Source: Actinomycetes bacterium (GTDB taxonomy: Bacteria > Actinomycetota > Acidimicrobiia > Acidimicrobiales > Palsa-688). Taken from it: a DNA stretch of 5,852 bases. The stretch is taken from positions 1 through 5,852 of the forward strand of contig JAKAXG010000311.1 of the NCBI GenBank assembly GCA_021827225.1, in the 5' to 3' direction. The notes below the pieces were generated by a model. That model was not told the origin of the DNA. It ran no database searches and saw only the letters and a program-made list of their open reading frames with translations. Shown piece after piece: positions 1-5,852 of this stretch (its first letter is position 1; every line of letters starts with the position of its first letter). The position numbers and the translations under genes are program-made.

Positions 1-14
1 TAGGGTAGCGGAAC

Positions 15-28
15 TAGAACGCGTTCTT
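15..28. promoter_or_regulatory. KstR-like operator upstream of the acyl-CoA dehydrogenase pair
   Basis: The site contains the perfect 12-bp palindrome AGAACGCGTTCT at 16-27. As a 14-mer, TAGAACGCGTTCTT matches the published KstR consensus TnnAACnnGTTnnA at every fixed position except the last (T instead of A). KstR is the TetR-family repressor of actinobacterial cholesterol catabolism and is released by steroid CoA thioesters. The site ends 27 bases before the proposed GTG start at 55. A TAGGGT hexamer at 1-6 fits a loose TANNNT -10 box, which would put the operator at the transcription start, but the -35 region lies outside the window. The palindrome is seen directly; assignment to KstR rests on the motif plus the FadE26/FadE27-like genes behind it. 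Confidence 0.6.
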
Positions 29-54
29 GTAACGTGGGGCGAAGGGAGGGTGCC

Positions 55-1230
55 GTGTACCTGGGATACACCGAAGAGCAGGAGGCGCTCCGCAAGGAAC
101 TGCGCTCCTACTACGCCAAGCTGCTGTCGCCGGAGGTGGAGGAGCAGCTGGCTCAGAGCCGGGGCGTGGGTCAGGCCATGCGCCGGGTGGTGCGCCAGAT
201 GGGCGAGGACGGGTGGCTGGGAATCGGCTGGCCCAAGGAGTGGGGCGGCCAGGGCCGCTCGGCCATCGAGCAGTTCGTCTTCTTCGACGAGTCGATGCGG
301 GCCGGGGCCCCGGTGCCGATGCTCACCATCAATACCGTCGGTCCGACCATCATGAACTTCGGGACCGAGGAGCAGCGCGCCCACTTCGTACCGAAGATCC
401 TGAAAGGTGAGATCCACTTCTGCATCGGCTACACCGAGCCGGGTGCGGGCACCGACCTGGCCAGCCTGCGCACCACCGCCGTACGCGACGGCGACGAGTA
501 CGTGATCAACGGCCAGAAGATCTTCACCAGCCTGGCCGGTGATGCCGACTACATCTGGCTGGCGGCCCGCACCGACCCGGAGGCCAAGAAGCACAAGGGC
601 ATCTCCATGTTCGCCGTGCCCATGGACACCCCGGGGATCAGCGTGGTGCCGATGAGCCTGCTCAGCGAGCACGACATCAACCAGACCTACTTCGACGACG
701 TGCGGATCCCGGCCAGCTGCCTGGTCGGCGCCGAGAACCAGGGCTGGGGCCTCATCACCAACCAGCTGAACCACGAGCGGGTCACCCTGTGCTCCTCCGG
801 CGTGGTCGAAAGGGTCCTGACCGACGTCCAGCGCTGGGCCCAGGAGACCAGGCTGGCCGACGGCCGGCGGGTCATAGATCAGGAGTGGGTGCGGCTCAAC
901 CTGGCCCGGGTCCGCAGCCGGCTGGAGTTTCTGCGACTTATCAACTGGAAGGTGGCCTGGACGGCCACCCAGGGTCACCTCGACGTGGCCGACGCGTCGA
1001 GCATCAAGGTGTTCGGCACGGAGTTCTACCTCGAGGCCTTCCGCCTGTTGTTCGAGATCGTGGGGGAGCGGGGCTACCTCAAGGACGGCTCCCCCGAGGC
1101 GGTGCTGCGGGGCCGGCTGGAGCGGAACTACCGCAGCCTCCTGATCCTGACCTTCGGCGGCGGGACCAACGAGATCCAGCGCGATCTGATCGCCATGTTC
1201 GGGCTCGGCTTCCCCCGGGCGTCCCGGTAG
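55..1230 (+). CDS. Acyl-CoA dehydrogenase, FadE26/ChsE4-like catalytic subunit (steroid side-chain beta-oxidation)
   Basis: Predicted FAD-dependent acyl-CoA dehydrogenase of 391 residues, close to the roughly 400 of M. tuberculosis FadE26 (ChsE4), which it resembles throughout from memory. ChsE4 pairs with ChsE5 to form the first double bond in the CoA-activated cholesterol side chain; this is the inferred cytoplasmic role. The flavin/substrate motif YTEPGAGTDL lies at about residues 126-135. NQLNHERV places Glu241 where isovaleryl-CoA dehydrogenase has its catalytic base. The alternative MCAD-type glutamate of the usual YEGTNEIQR motif is replaced by glycine in FGGGTNEIQR (367-376), consistent with Glu241 being the base. 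GTG 55 was chosen because GGGAGGG at 44-50 is a good ribosome site; an in-frame GTG at 34 would add seven residues that include this site. The partner gene starts nine bases after the stop. The family is secure; the precise substrate is inferred. Confidence 0.9.
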   Translation: MYLGYTEEQEALRKELRSYYAKLLSPEVEEQLAQSRGVGQAMRRVVRQMGEDGWLGIGWPKEWGGQGRSAIEQFVFFDESMRAGAPVPMLTINTVGPTIMNFGTEEQRAHFVPKILKGEIHFCIGYTEPGAGTDLASLRTTAVRDGDEYVINGQKIFTSLAGDADYIWLAARTDPEAKKHKGISMFAVPMDTPGISVVPMSLLSEHDINQTYFDDVRIPASCLVGAENQGWGLITNQLNHERVTLCSSGVVERVLTDVQRWAQETRLADGRRVIDQEWVRLNLARVRSRLEFLRLINWKVAWTATQGHLDVADASSIKVFGTEFYLEAFRLLFEIVGERGYLKDGSPEAVLRGRLERNYRSLLILTFGGGTNEIQRDLIAMFGLGFPRASR

Positions 1231-1235
1231 GAGGG
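1230..1235 (+). promoter_or_regulatory. Ribosome binding site of the second acyl-CoA dehydrogenase
   Basis: GGAGGG begins on the last base of the upstream TAG stop and lies four bases before ATG 1240. It supports this start and suggests translational coupling of the two subunits, which suits an obligate heteromeric enzyme. Confidence 0.75.
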
Positions 1236-1239
1236 CAAG

Positions 1240-2364
1240 ATGGACTTCTCACTCAGCCCGGAGCAGGAGGCCGTCCTCGAGTCGGCGGCCAAGGTGTTCG
1301 AAGGGCACCTGACCGATGACCGGAGGGCGGAGGTGGAGGCCGGCGGCGATGGCTTCGACCGGCGCCTGTGGGCCGCCCTGGCGGACGCCAACCTGCTGGG
1401 CCTGGCCGTACCCGAACGCTTCGGCGGCAGCGGCCTCGGCTTCGGCGAGGTATCGGTCCTGCTGGAGGAGGCCGGGAGAGCGGCCGCCCCGGTGCCGCTG
1501 TGGGCCGCCCTGGTCCTGGGCGGCCTGGCGGTGGAGCGCTTCGGCACCGACGAGCAGCGGGAGAGGTTCCTGCGGCCGCTGTGCGCCGGGAAGCTGGTCA
1601 TGACCGCGGCGCTGGTCGAGGCCGGGAGCGAGCCGGACCGGCCCCAGACCGCCGCCCGGCCGGCCGACGGAGGGGGCTGGGTGCTCGACGGCACCAAGCT
1701 GTGCGTCCCGGCCGGAACGGTGGCCGGCGCCTTCCTGGTACCGGCCCGGGTCGGCACCGGCGGCGTGGCCGTGTTCGTGGTCGAGCCGGGTGCACCCGGG
1801 CTCGGCATCACCCGCCTAGAGACCACCACCGACACCCCGGAGGCCCGCCTGGACCTGGCCGGGGTCCGGGTGGGCCCCGGGGCGCTGCTGGGAGCGGCCG
1901 ACCAGGGGGCGGAGATCGTCGACTGGCTGATGCTGCGGGCGACCTCGGGACTGTGCTCGCTCATGGCCGGCACGTGCCGGGCCGCGCTGAAGCTGACCGC
2001 CGACTACGCGGTCACCCGCAAGCAGTTCGATCGGGCCATCGCCACCTTCCAGGCGGTGGGCCAGCGGGCCGCTGACGCCTACGTGGACACCGAGGCCGTC
2101 GGCCTCACCGCCCGCCAGGCGGCCTGGCGCCTGGCAGCGGGCCTGCCGGCAGAGGAGCACGTGGCCATCGCCAAGTTCTGGGCCGCCGACGGGGGACAGA
2201 GGGTGGTCCACGCCGCCCAGCACATCCACGGCGGACTGGGCGTGGACAGGAGCTACCCGCTTCACCGCTACTTCCTGGCGGCCAAGCAGATGGAGCTCAC
2301 CCTGGGCGGTGCCACCGCCAACCTGCTGCGGCTCGGCTCCCTGATGGCCGACCAGGCCGTCTGA
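1240..2364 (+). CDS. Acyl-CoA dehydrogenase, FadE27/ChsE5-like non-catalytic subunit
   Basis: A 374-residue acyl-CoA dehydrogenase-fold protein, matching the roughly 373 residues of M. tuberculosis FadE27 (ChsE5), which it resembles most in its C-terminal half. It retains the conserved TRKQFDR segment (259-265), then FQAVGQR, and the HIHGGLGVD motif (328-336), all typical of the ACAD C-terminal domain and its subunit/FAD interface. The usual TEPGAGSD flavin motif is degenerate (VEAGSEPD). The C-terminal YEGTxEIQ motif has become LGGATANLL (355-363), with no glutamate. The IVD-type position also lacks one, in the stretch RATSGLCSL. I infer that it supplies half of a shared FAD site and structural support, while catalysis rests on the upstream subunit, as described for ChsE4-ChsE5. 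It is in operon with that gene, and the next gene begins within a few bases of its stop. Confidence 0.9.
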   Translation: MDFSLSPEQEAVLESAAKVFEGHLTDDRRAEVEAGGDGFDRRLWAALADANLLGLAVPERFGGSGLGFGEVSVLLEEAGRAAAPVPLWAALVLGGLAVERFGTDEQRERFLRPLCAGKLVMTAALVEAGSEPDRPQTAARPADGGGWVLDGTKLCVPAGTVAGAFLVPARVGTGGVAVFVVEPGAPGLGITRLETTTDTPEARLDLAGVRVGPGALLGAADQGAEIVDWLMLRATSGLCSLMAGTCRAALKLTADYAVTRKQFDRAIATFQAVGQRAADAYVDTEAVGLTARQAAWRLAAGLPAEEHVAIAKFWAADGGQRVVHAAQHIHGGLGVDRSYPLHRYFLAAKQMELTLGGATANLLRLGSLMADQAV

Positions 2365-2383
2365 CCGGGTGAACGAGAGCCAA

Positions 2384-3325
2384 ATGACCGGAGACCCGGT
2401 GACCGAATCAGTGGAGCTGACCGGCAAGCGGATCGTGGTCCTGGGGGCGACCGGGATGGTCGCCACCCCGGTGATCCACAGCCTGGCCGGGGACAACGAG
2501 GTGTGGGGCGTGGCCCGCTTCCACAACCGCCGGGCCCGGGCCGCCCTCGACGGCCGGGGTGTCCACACCGTGGCGGTCGACCTGGCCGACCCCGACCTGT
2601 CCGGGCTGCCCGGCGACGTCGACTACGTCGTCAACCTGGCCGTCACCCATGCTGACGATTTCGCCACCGCGCTGCGGGCCAACGCCGAGAGCCTGGGCCT
2701 GGTCATGGCCCATTTCAAGCGGGCCCGGGCGTTCCTTCACTGCTCCTCCACCGGCGTGTACGCCCCCAACGGGACCCACCCGATGCGCGAGGACGATCCC
2801 CTCGGCGACAACCACCGGGCCATGCTCCCGACCTACAGCATCTCCAAGATCGCGGCCGAGTCCGTCGCCCGCCTCTCCGCTCGCCTCCACGACCTGCCCA
2901 CCGTCATCGCCCGGCTGAACGTTCCCTACGGCGACTGTGTGGCGTGGCCTTCCATCCATCTGGAGTGCATCCTGTCCGGGCAGCCGATCCAGGTGCTGCC
3001 GGGCGGGCCGAGCGTGTACTCGCCCATCCACAGCGATGACATCATCCGCCAGATACCCAAGCTGCTGGCCGTGGCCGACGTCGCCGCCCCCACGGTCAAC
3101 TGGGCCGGCCCGGACGTGGTCAGTGTCCAGGAATGGTGCGCCTACCTCGGGTCGCTGGTGGGCCGGGATCCGGTTTTCGAGGAGACCGAGGCGGCCCTGC
3201 CGAGCGTGGCGGTGGACGTGACGCTGATGGAGAAGCTGATCGGCCCGGCCCAGGTCCGCTGGCGGGACGGGATGGCCCGGATGGTCGCCACCTCCCACCC
3301 GGAGCTGCCGCTCAACAGCGCCTGA
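2384..3325 (+). CDS. NAD(P)-dependent extended SDR oxidoreductase (epimerase/dehydratase family), substrate unknown
   Basis: Predicted 313-residue Rossmann-fold protein of the NAD-dependent epimerase/dehydratase family. The N-terminal strand and dinucleotide loop read VVLGATGMVATPV, a GxxGxxA variant of the family's TGxxGxxG (Gly21, Gly24, Ala27). An acidic residue follows the second strands in VAVDLADPD. The catalytic set is intact: SST at about 121-123, and YSISK with Tyr151 and Lys155. The length is normal for an extended SDR. The start is ambiguous: ATG 2384 has GAGAG four bases upstream; GTG 2369 adds five residues; GTG 2399 has GGAG at 2390-2393 and would still precede the first strand. 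Its 4-34 base spacing from the dehydrogenase gene implies the same operon. A role on a steroid hydroxyl or ketone, or on a side-chain intermediate, is plausible from context only. The sequence does not identify the substrate. Confidence 0.85.
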   Translation: MTGDPVTESVELTGKRIVVLGATGMVATPVIHSLAGDNEVWGVARFHNRRARAALDGRGVHTVAVDLADPDLSGLPGDVDYVVNLAVTHADDFATALRANAESLGLVMAHFKRARAFLHCSSTGVYAPNGTHPMREDDPLGDNHRAMLPTYSISKIAAESVARLSARLHDLPTVIARLNVPYGDCVAWPSIHLECILSGQPIQVLPGGPSVYSPIHSDDIIRQIPKLLAVADVAAPTVNWAGPDVVSVQEWCAYLGSLVGRDPVFEETEAALPSVAVDVTLMEKLIGPAQVRWRDGMARMVATSHPELPLNSA

Positions 3326-3361
3326 ACCGGCCGGGCCCGGAACCGCCGAAAGATGGTCCTC

Positions 3362-3381
3362 AGTAGCTCCTGCGCGCTACT
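3362..3381 (+). terminator. Possible weak terminator hairpin after the steroid operon
   Basis: AGTAGC (3362-3367) and GCTACT (3376-3381) form a perfect 6-bp stem around an 8-base loop, 36 bases after the stop of the SDR gene. It is followed by ATGCATTTC, which is not a true T-tract. It may assist termination or be incidental; it is the best stem near the end of the operon. Confidence 0.25.
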
Positions 3382-3559
3382 ATGCATTTCAGCGGGGCCA
3401 TCGGAGAAGCGGCAGCAGGCGGAGCCTGGTCGCCGCCGGGGCGGTGGTCGGCGCAGGTCTTGAAAGAGAATCCGGGAATGGAAGGAAGCCGGAATAGGTT
3501 CAACCAGTAGGCCTGATCAGACGATGGTTAGGCCATTGGTGACGATCGGAGAGCGCCCT

Positions 3560-3576
3560 GATCGGCTGTGCCGATC
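3560..3576. repeat. Perfect inverted repeat GATCGGC-TGT-GCCGATC
   Basis: A 7-bp perfect stem with a 3-base spacer, 26 bases before the proposed helicase start. As DNA it could be an operator; as RNA, a tight hairpin in the leader. There is no T-tract after it, so an intrinsic terminator is unlikely. A shorter repeat, GAGGA-CTAGC-TCCTC, follows at 3578-3592. Function unknown. Confidence 0.6.
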
Positions 3577-3595
3577 TGAGGACTAGCTCCTCGCG

Positions 3596-3605
3596 TCACG
3601 CGTGA
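3596..3605. repeat. Perfect 10-bp palindrome TCACGCGTGA overlapping the candidate start
   Basis: TCACGCGTGA is self-complementary over all ten bases and includes the GTG at 3602 that is the longest possible start of the helicase gene. It could be a repressor site or could occur by chance in GC-rich DNA. Its closeness to the neighbouring inverted repeats is what makes it notable. Confidence 0.5.
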
Positions 3606-5852
3606 GCACCCGGATGCCGGGCATCCGGGTAACGAGTGGAGATAAGAAGCTGGACCAGATCACGTTAGAGTCAGCGGTGATCGCCGACGCCGGGGGTTGG
3701 GCGTCGGACGCCGAGCGGGCCGAGCTGGAAGCACAGCCGCTGGCCTGGGCCGCGGCGTTGCGCCGCTTGATCCACGAGACAGACGAGCAGCTGATCCGCG
3801 CCGGCGGTCTGGACGGGGATCTGCGCCAGATGGTGCTGGCCGACCTGCAGGCCGAGCGGGAACGACTCTCGACCGCCCTGCTCAAGGTCGCCGGCGACAC
3901 CATCGACCCCCCGGCGGCCCTCCACGAGCGCGAGCCCGCCGGCGACGGGGCGGAGCGGAACGGGGCCCGCCCCGAATCCGGCGCCTCTCGCGGCGGGGCC
4001 GAGGAGACCCCGGCCGGGCCGCCGCTGCTCCAGGCTTCCTGGGGTGAGGGCCGCATAGTGGTGTGGGCCGGTGGTCCCGGTGCCGAGGCCGGCGAGGACG
4101 ACCTGGATCAGCTGCTCAGCGCGGCGGACGGGTCCTCCATCGGTTGGGAACACCACGCTCCCGTCACCCTGCCGTCGGGGGCCGCCACCGATTCCCGGTC
4201 GGCGCCCCTGTCCCAGACCCTCGGATGGCTGGTCGGCGTGGGCGCCGGCCAGGCCGGGGATTCGGTCGGCCCGAGCCTGCAGTGGCTGGGTGAGATCGCC
4301 CGGTGGGGAACCGAGCTGGTCGCCCTCGGACACATGGTTCCGGTGGTGCGCTCCACCAGCGGAGGGTCCGCCAAGTCCGGCCCCGGCCGGCACCGGGTCC
4401 GTTGGGTTCCGGCGCTGGTCGGCCGGGAGCGCCTCCACGACCTGGTGCTGCGCATGCCCGGCGCGGTGTCCGCCCTGCAGTCCGGGGTGCCGGCCGACGC
4501 GGTGGCCCGTTCGATCCTCTCGGCGGTGGTCGACGCGGTGTCGCGCACCGGGGCGGCCCGCCTGGTCGCCCCTGCCGCCTCCCCGAGCGCCTCCACCCGC
4601 CCCGAGGTCGCCGAGGCCGTGCTGTCCGGGCTGGACGGGCGGCCCTTCGTGGCCGACACCGAACTGGCCGGGCGCATCGGTGAGGACCTGAAGCGGTGGG
4701 CTGCCCCGGTCACGGCCAACCACCGGGTGGGCCTGGTCGTCCGCCTGGACCCGCCGCAGTCCGACGGCGGATGGCTGCTCTCGGTGGAGGCCACGGGCGT
4801 GGACAAGCACCCGATGCCGGTCGAGCACGCCCTGGTCGTGTCGTCGGGCACCAAGTCCCACCAGGTCGAAGCCCAGCTGCGCCGCCTGGAACGCCTGGTG
4901 CCGGCCCTGCGCCGGCCGTCCACCCGCCGGGGCCAGGTGGTCCTCGACGGGGAAGAGGCGGTCGAGCTGATGTTCGAGACCGGCCCGTCGCTGCAGGCCG
5001 CCGGCTTCGAGGTCATGCTCCCGAAGGTCTCGCGTCGGCGCCCGTCCCCCCAGCTGCGGCTGTTCGCCGAGGCCATGGGCGGGGAGTCCCAGGTAGGGGT
5101 CCGCCAGCTGTCGAACGTCCGCTGGAGCGTCCTGTTCGACGATCTCGAGCTCGACGCGGCTGACATCAGCCGCCTGGCCAAGGAAGCCTCCCCGCTGGTG
5201 CGGGTGCGGGGCCGGTGGGTACACCTGGACCGGGCCGACCTGCACGCCGCGGCCGCCGCCCTGGCCGAGCGGGCGTCGATAACCCAGATGTCGGGGGCGG
5301 AGATGATCCGCCACGCCGTGGGCCTCGAGGGCGGCGCCCTGGGCGGCCCGGTGCGCGTCGAGGGGACCGGCTGGGCCGCCGATCTGCTCCGCGGCGCCAC
5401 CACCCACCCGCCCGCCCCGATCGACACCCCCGACGGCTTCGCCGGCCAGCTGCGCAGCTACCAGGCCGAAGCGGCCGGATGGCTGGGTTTCCTCGACCGG
5501 GCCGGCCTGGGCGGCTGCCTGGCCATGGACATGGGCCTCGGCAAGACCCCGACCCTGCTGGCCCACCTGCTGGTGGACAAGGGGCACGGGCCGGCCCTGG
5601 TCATCTGCCCCCCGGCGGTCCTCGGCAACTGGGCGTCCGAGGCGGCCCGCTTCACCCGGCCGCTCAAGGTGACGGTCCACCACGGTCCCCGCCGGGCGGA
5701 GGGGGAGTCGATCGCCCGGATGGCGGCGAACTCGGACCTGGTGCTCACCACCTATGCCACCGCGGTGCGCGACATCGACGCCCTGGCGGCGATCAACTGG
5801 CGGCGGGTGGTGGTGGACGAGGCCCAGGTCATCAAGAACCACACCAGCGAGA
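3602..5852 (+). CDS. SNF2-family DNA/RNA helicase, HelZ (Rv2101)-like, 5' part only
   Basis: Open frame from GTG 3602 through the window end (750 codons), after an in-frame TAG at 3584-3586. It is an ATP-dependent SNF2-type translocase. Residue numbers count from 3602. Residues 1-95 are a charged, mostly helical-looking segment. Residues 97-140 are an Ala/Gly/Glu/Pro-rich linker. From LLQASWGEG (142) onward it resembles M. tuberculosis HelZ from memory. A bacterial SNF2-associated region spans roughly 440-570, including FEVMLP at 469 and VRVRGRWV. The ATPase core begins at LRSYQ (617), with Walker A DMGLGKT (643-649), CPPAVLGNW (669-677), LTTYAT, and Walker B DEAQ (739-742). Motifs III-VI are outside the window. 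No start has a strong ribosome site: ATG 3614 and GTG 3677 are alternatives, and codons 3629-3673 are less GC-biased than those after, favouring a later start. The biological role of HelZ-type proteins is poorly defined; repair or nucleic-acid remodelling is an inference. Confidence 0.9.
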   Translation, partial: MSTRMPGIRVTSGDKKLDQITLESAVIADAGGWASDAERAELEAQPLAWAAALRRLIHETDEQLIRAGGLDGDLRQMVLADLQAERERLSTALLKVAGDTIDPPAALHEREPAGDGAERNGARPESGASRGGAEETPAGPPLLQASWGEGRIVVWAGGPGAEAGEDDLDQLLSAADGSSIGWEHHAPVTLPSGAATDSRSAPLSQTLGWLVGVGAGQAGDSVGPSLQWLGEIARWGTELVALGHMVPVVRSTSGGSAKSGPGRHRVRWVPALVGRERLHDLVLRMPGAVSALQSGVPADAVARSILSAVVDAVSRTGAARLVAPAASPSASTRPEVAEAVLSGLDGRPFVADTELAGRIGEDLKRWAAPVTANHRVGLVVRLDPPQSDGGWLLSVEATGVDKHPMPVEHALVVSSGTKSHQVEAQLRRLERLVPALRRPSTRRGQVVLDGEEAVELMFETGPSLQAAGFEVMLPKVSRRRPSPQLRLFAEAMGGESQVGVRQLSNVRWSVLFDDLELDAADISRLAKEASPLVRVRGRWVHLDRADLHAAAAALAERASITQMSGAEMIRHAVGLEGGALGGPVRVEGTGWAADLLRGATTHPPAPIDTPDGFAGQLRSYQAEAAGWLGFLDRAGLGGCLAMDMGLGKTPTLLAHLLVDKGHGPALVICPPAVLGNWASEAARFTRPLKVTVHHGPRRAEGESIARMAANSDLVLTTYATAVRDIDALAAINWRRVVVDEAQVIKNHTSE
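3608..3630. repeat. Long perfect inverted repeat at the head of the helicase gene
   Basis: ACCCGGATGC (3608-3617) and GCATCCGGGT (3621-3630) are perfect 10-bp arms around CGG. This is the strongest hairpin in the window. If translation starts at GTG 3602 it lies in codons 3-10; if it starts at GTG 3677 it lies in the untranslated leader. It is followed by AACGAGTGGAGAT, not T residues, so it does not look like a rho-independent terminator. An operator or a translation-limiting hairpin are both possible. Confidence 0.65.

Larger units (their letters stand above)
3326..3601. other. Intergenic region between the steroid operon and the SNF2 helicase gene
   Basis: These 276 bases have no convincing gene. 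GC falls to 54 of 100 bases at 3461-3560 by hand count, clearly below the flanking genes. The stretch contains the perfect palindrome CCGGGCCCGG (3331-3340), the hairpin at 3362-3381, CTGATCAG (3513-3520), AACCA/TGGTT arms (3502-3506 and 3525-3529), a TAGGCC hexamer repeated at 3508-3513 and 3529-3534, and the inverted repeats before the helicase gene listed separately. I saw no tRNA fold, no second AACnnGTT operator core and no clear -35/-10 pair. Confidence 0.6.

Noticed and set aside
1128..3298. Several 250-300 codon minus-strand frames opposite the dehydrogenase and SDR genes
   Set aside because: They are shadows of well-supported + strand genes, with biased compositions and no recognisable domains.
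3378..3383. TACTAT as a -10 promoter box
   Set aside because: It fits TANNNT, but no -35-like hexamer lies at 16-18 bases upstream, and it overlaps the 3362-3381 stem.
3460..3500. TTGAAA (3460-3465) with TAGGTT (3495-3500) as a promoter for the helicase gene
   Set aside because: The spacing is 29 bases, far too long for a sigma-70-type promoter.
3382..3510. A 42-codon frame from ATG 3382 to TAG 3508
   Set aside because: It has no ribosome binding site, its composition is unlike the neighbouring genes, and it overlaps the tail of a hairpin. There is no evidence that it is translated.
3494..3514. AGGTTCAACC resembling a tRNA T-loop
   Set aside because: The flanking bases do not form the 5-bp T-stem, and no acceptor stem or anticodon arm can be drawn around it.
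3671..5842. Very long open frame on the minus strand (over 700 codons)
   Set aside because: It lies opposite the SNF2 gene, whose + strand frame shows ordered helicase motifs. The antisense frame is open because of the high GC third-position bias, and its translation (rich in Gly, His, Arg, Gln) shows no family motif.
3602..5852. The SNF2 helicase as part of a DISARM-like or other defence system
   Set aside because: Its layout (SNF2-associated region followed by the ATPase core) is that of the widespread HelZ-type protein. No methylase, DrmA/B/C-like or nuclease gene is in the window, and the neighbour is a catabolic operon.

Overview
This is a high-GC chromosomal segment with strongly G/C-biased third codon positions. 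All genes lie on the + strand and GTG starts are used. The protein types and a KstR-like operator point to an actinobacterium, probably outside the mycobacteria (possibly Acidimicrobiia-like). That placement is inferred from recalled protein families, not from a search.

Positions 1-3325 look like one short operon for degradation of a steroid or sterol side chain. A 14-bp site close to the KstR operator consensus sits just before two adjacent acyl-CoA dehydrogenase genes. The first encodes a catalytic-type subunit resembling FadE26 (ChsE4). The second encodes a subunit resembling FadE27 (ChsE5) that lacks a recognisable catalytic glutamate. Together they would form an alpha2-beta2 flavoenzyme that introduces the first 2,3-double bond into a steroid side-chain CoA thioester. 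An extended-SDR oxidoreductase of unknown substrate follows a few bases later and is probably co-transcribed.

Positions 3326-3601 are a non-coding gap with lower GC and several small perfect inverted repeats. No RNA gene or convincing promoter was recognised there.

From about 3602 to the window edge runs the 5' part of a large SNF2-family helicase gene of the HelZ type (M. tuberculosis Rv2101-like). It is cut off just after helicase motif II. It carries about 140 N-terminal residues beyond what I recall for HelZ, and its start codon is uncertain.

No mobile element, CRISPR array, tRNA or rRNA was seen. The window looks like ordinary actinobacterial catabolic and housekeeping content. The most informative points are the KstR-like operator, the catalytic/non-catalytic ACAD pair, and the palindrome-rich leader and N-terminal extension of the helicase gene.
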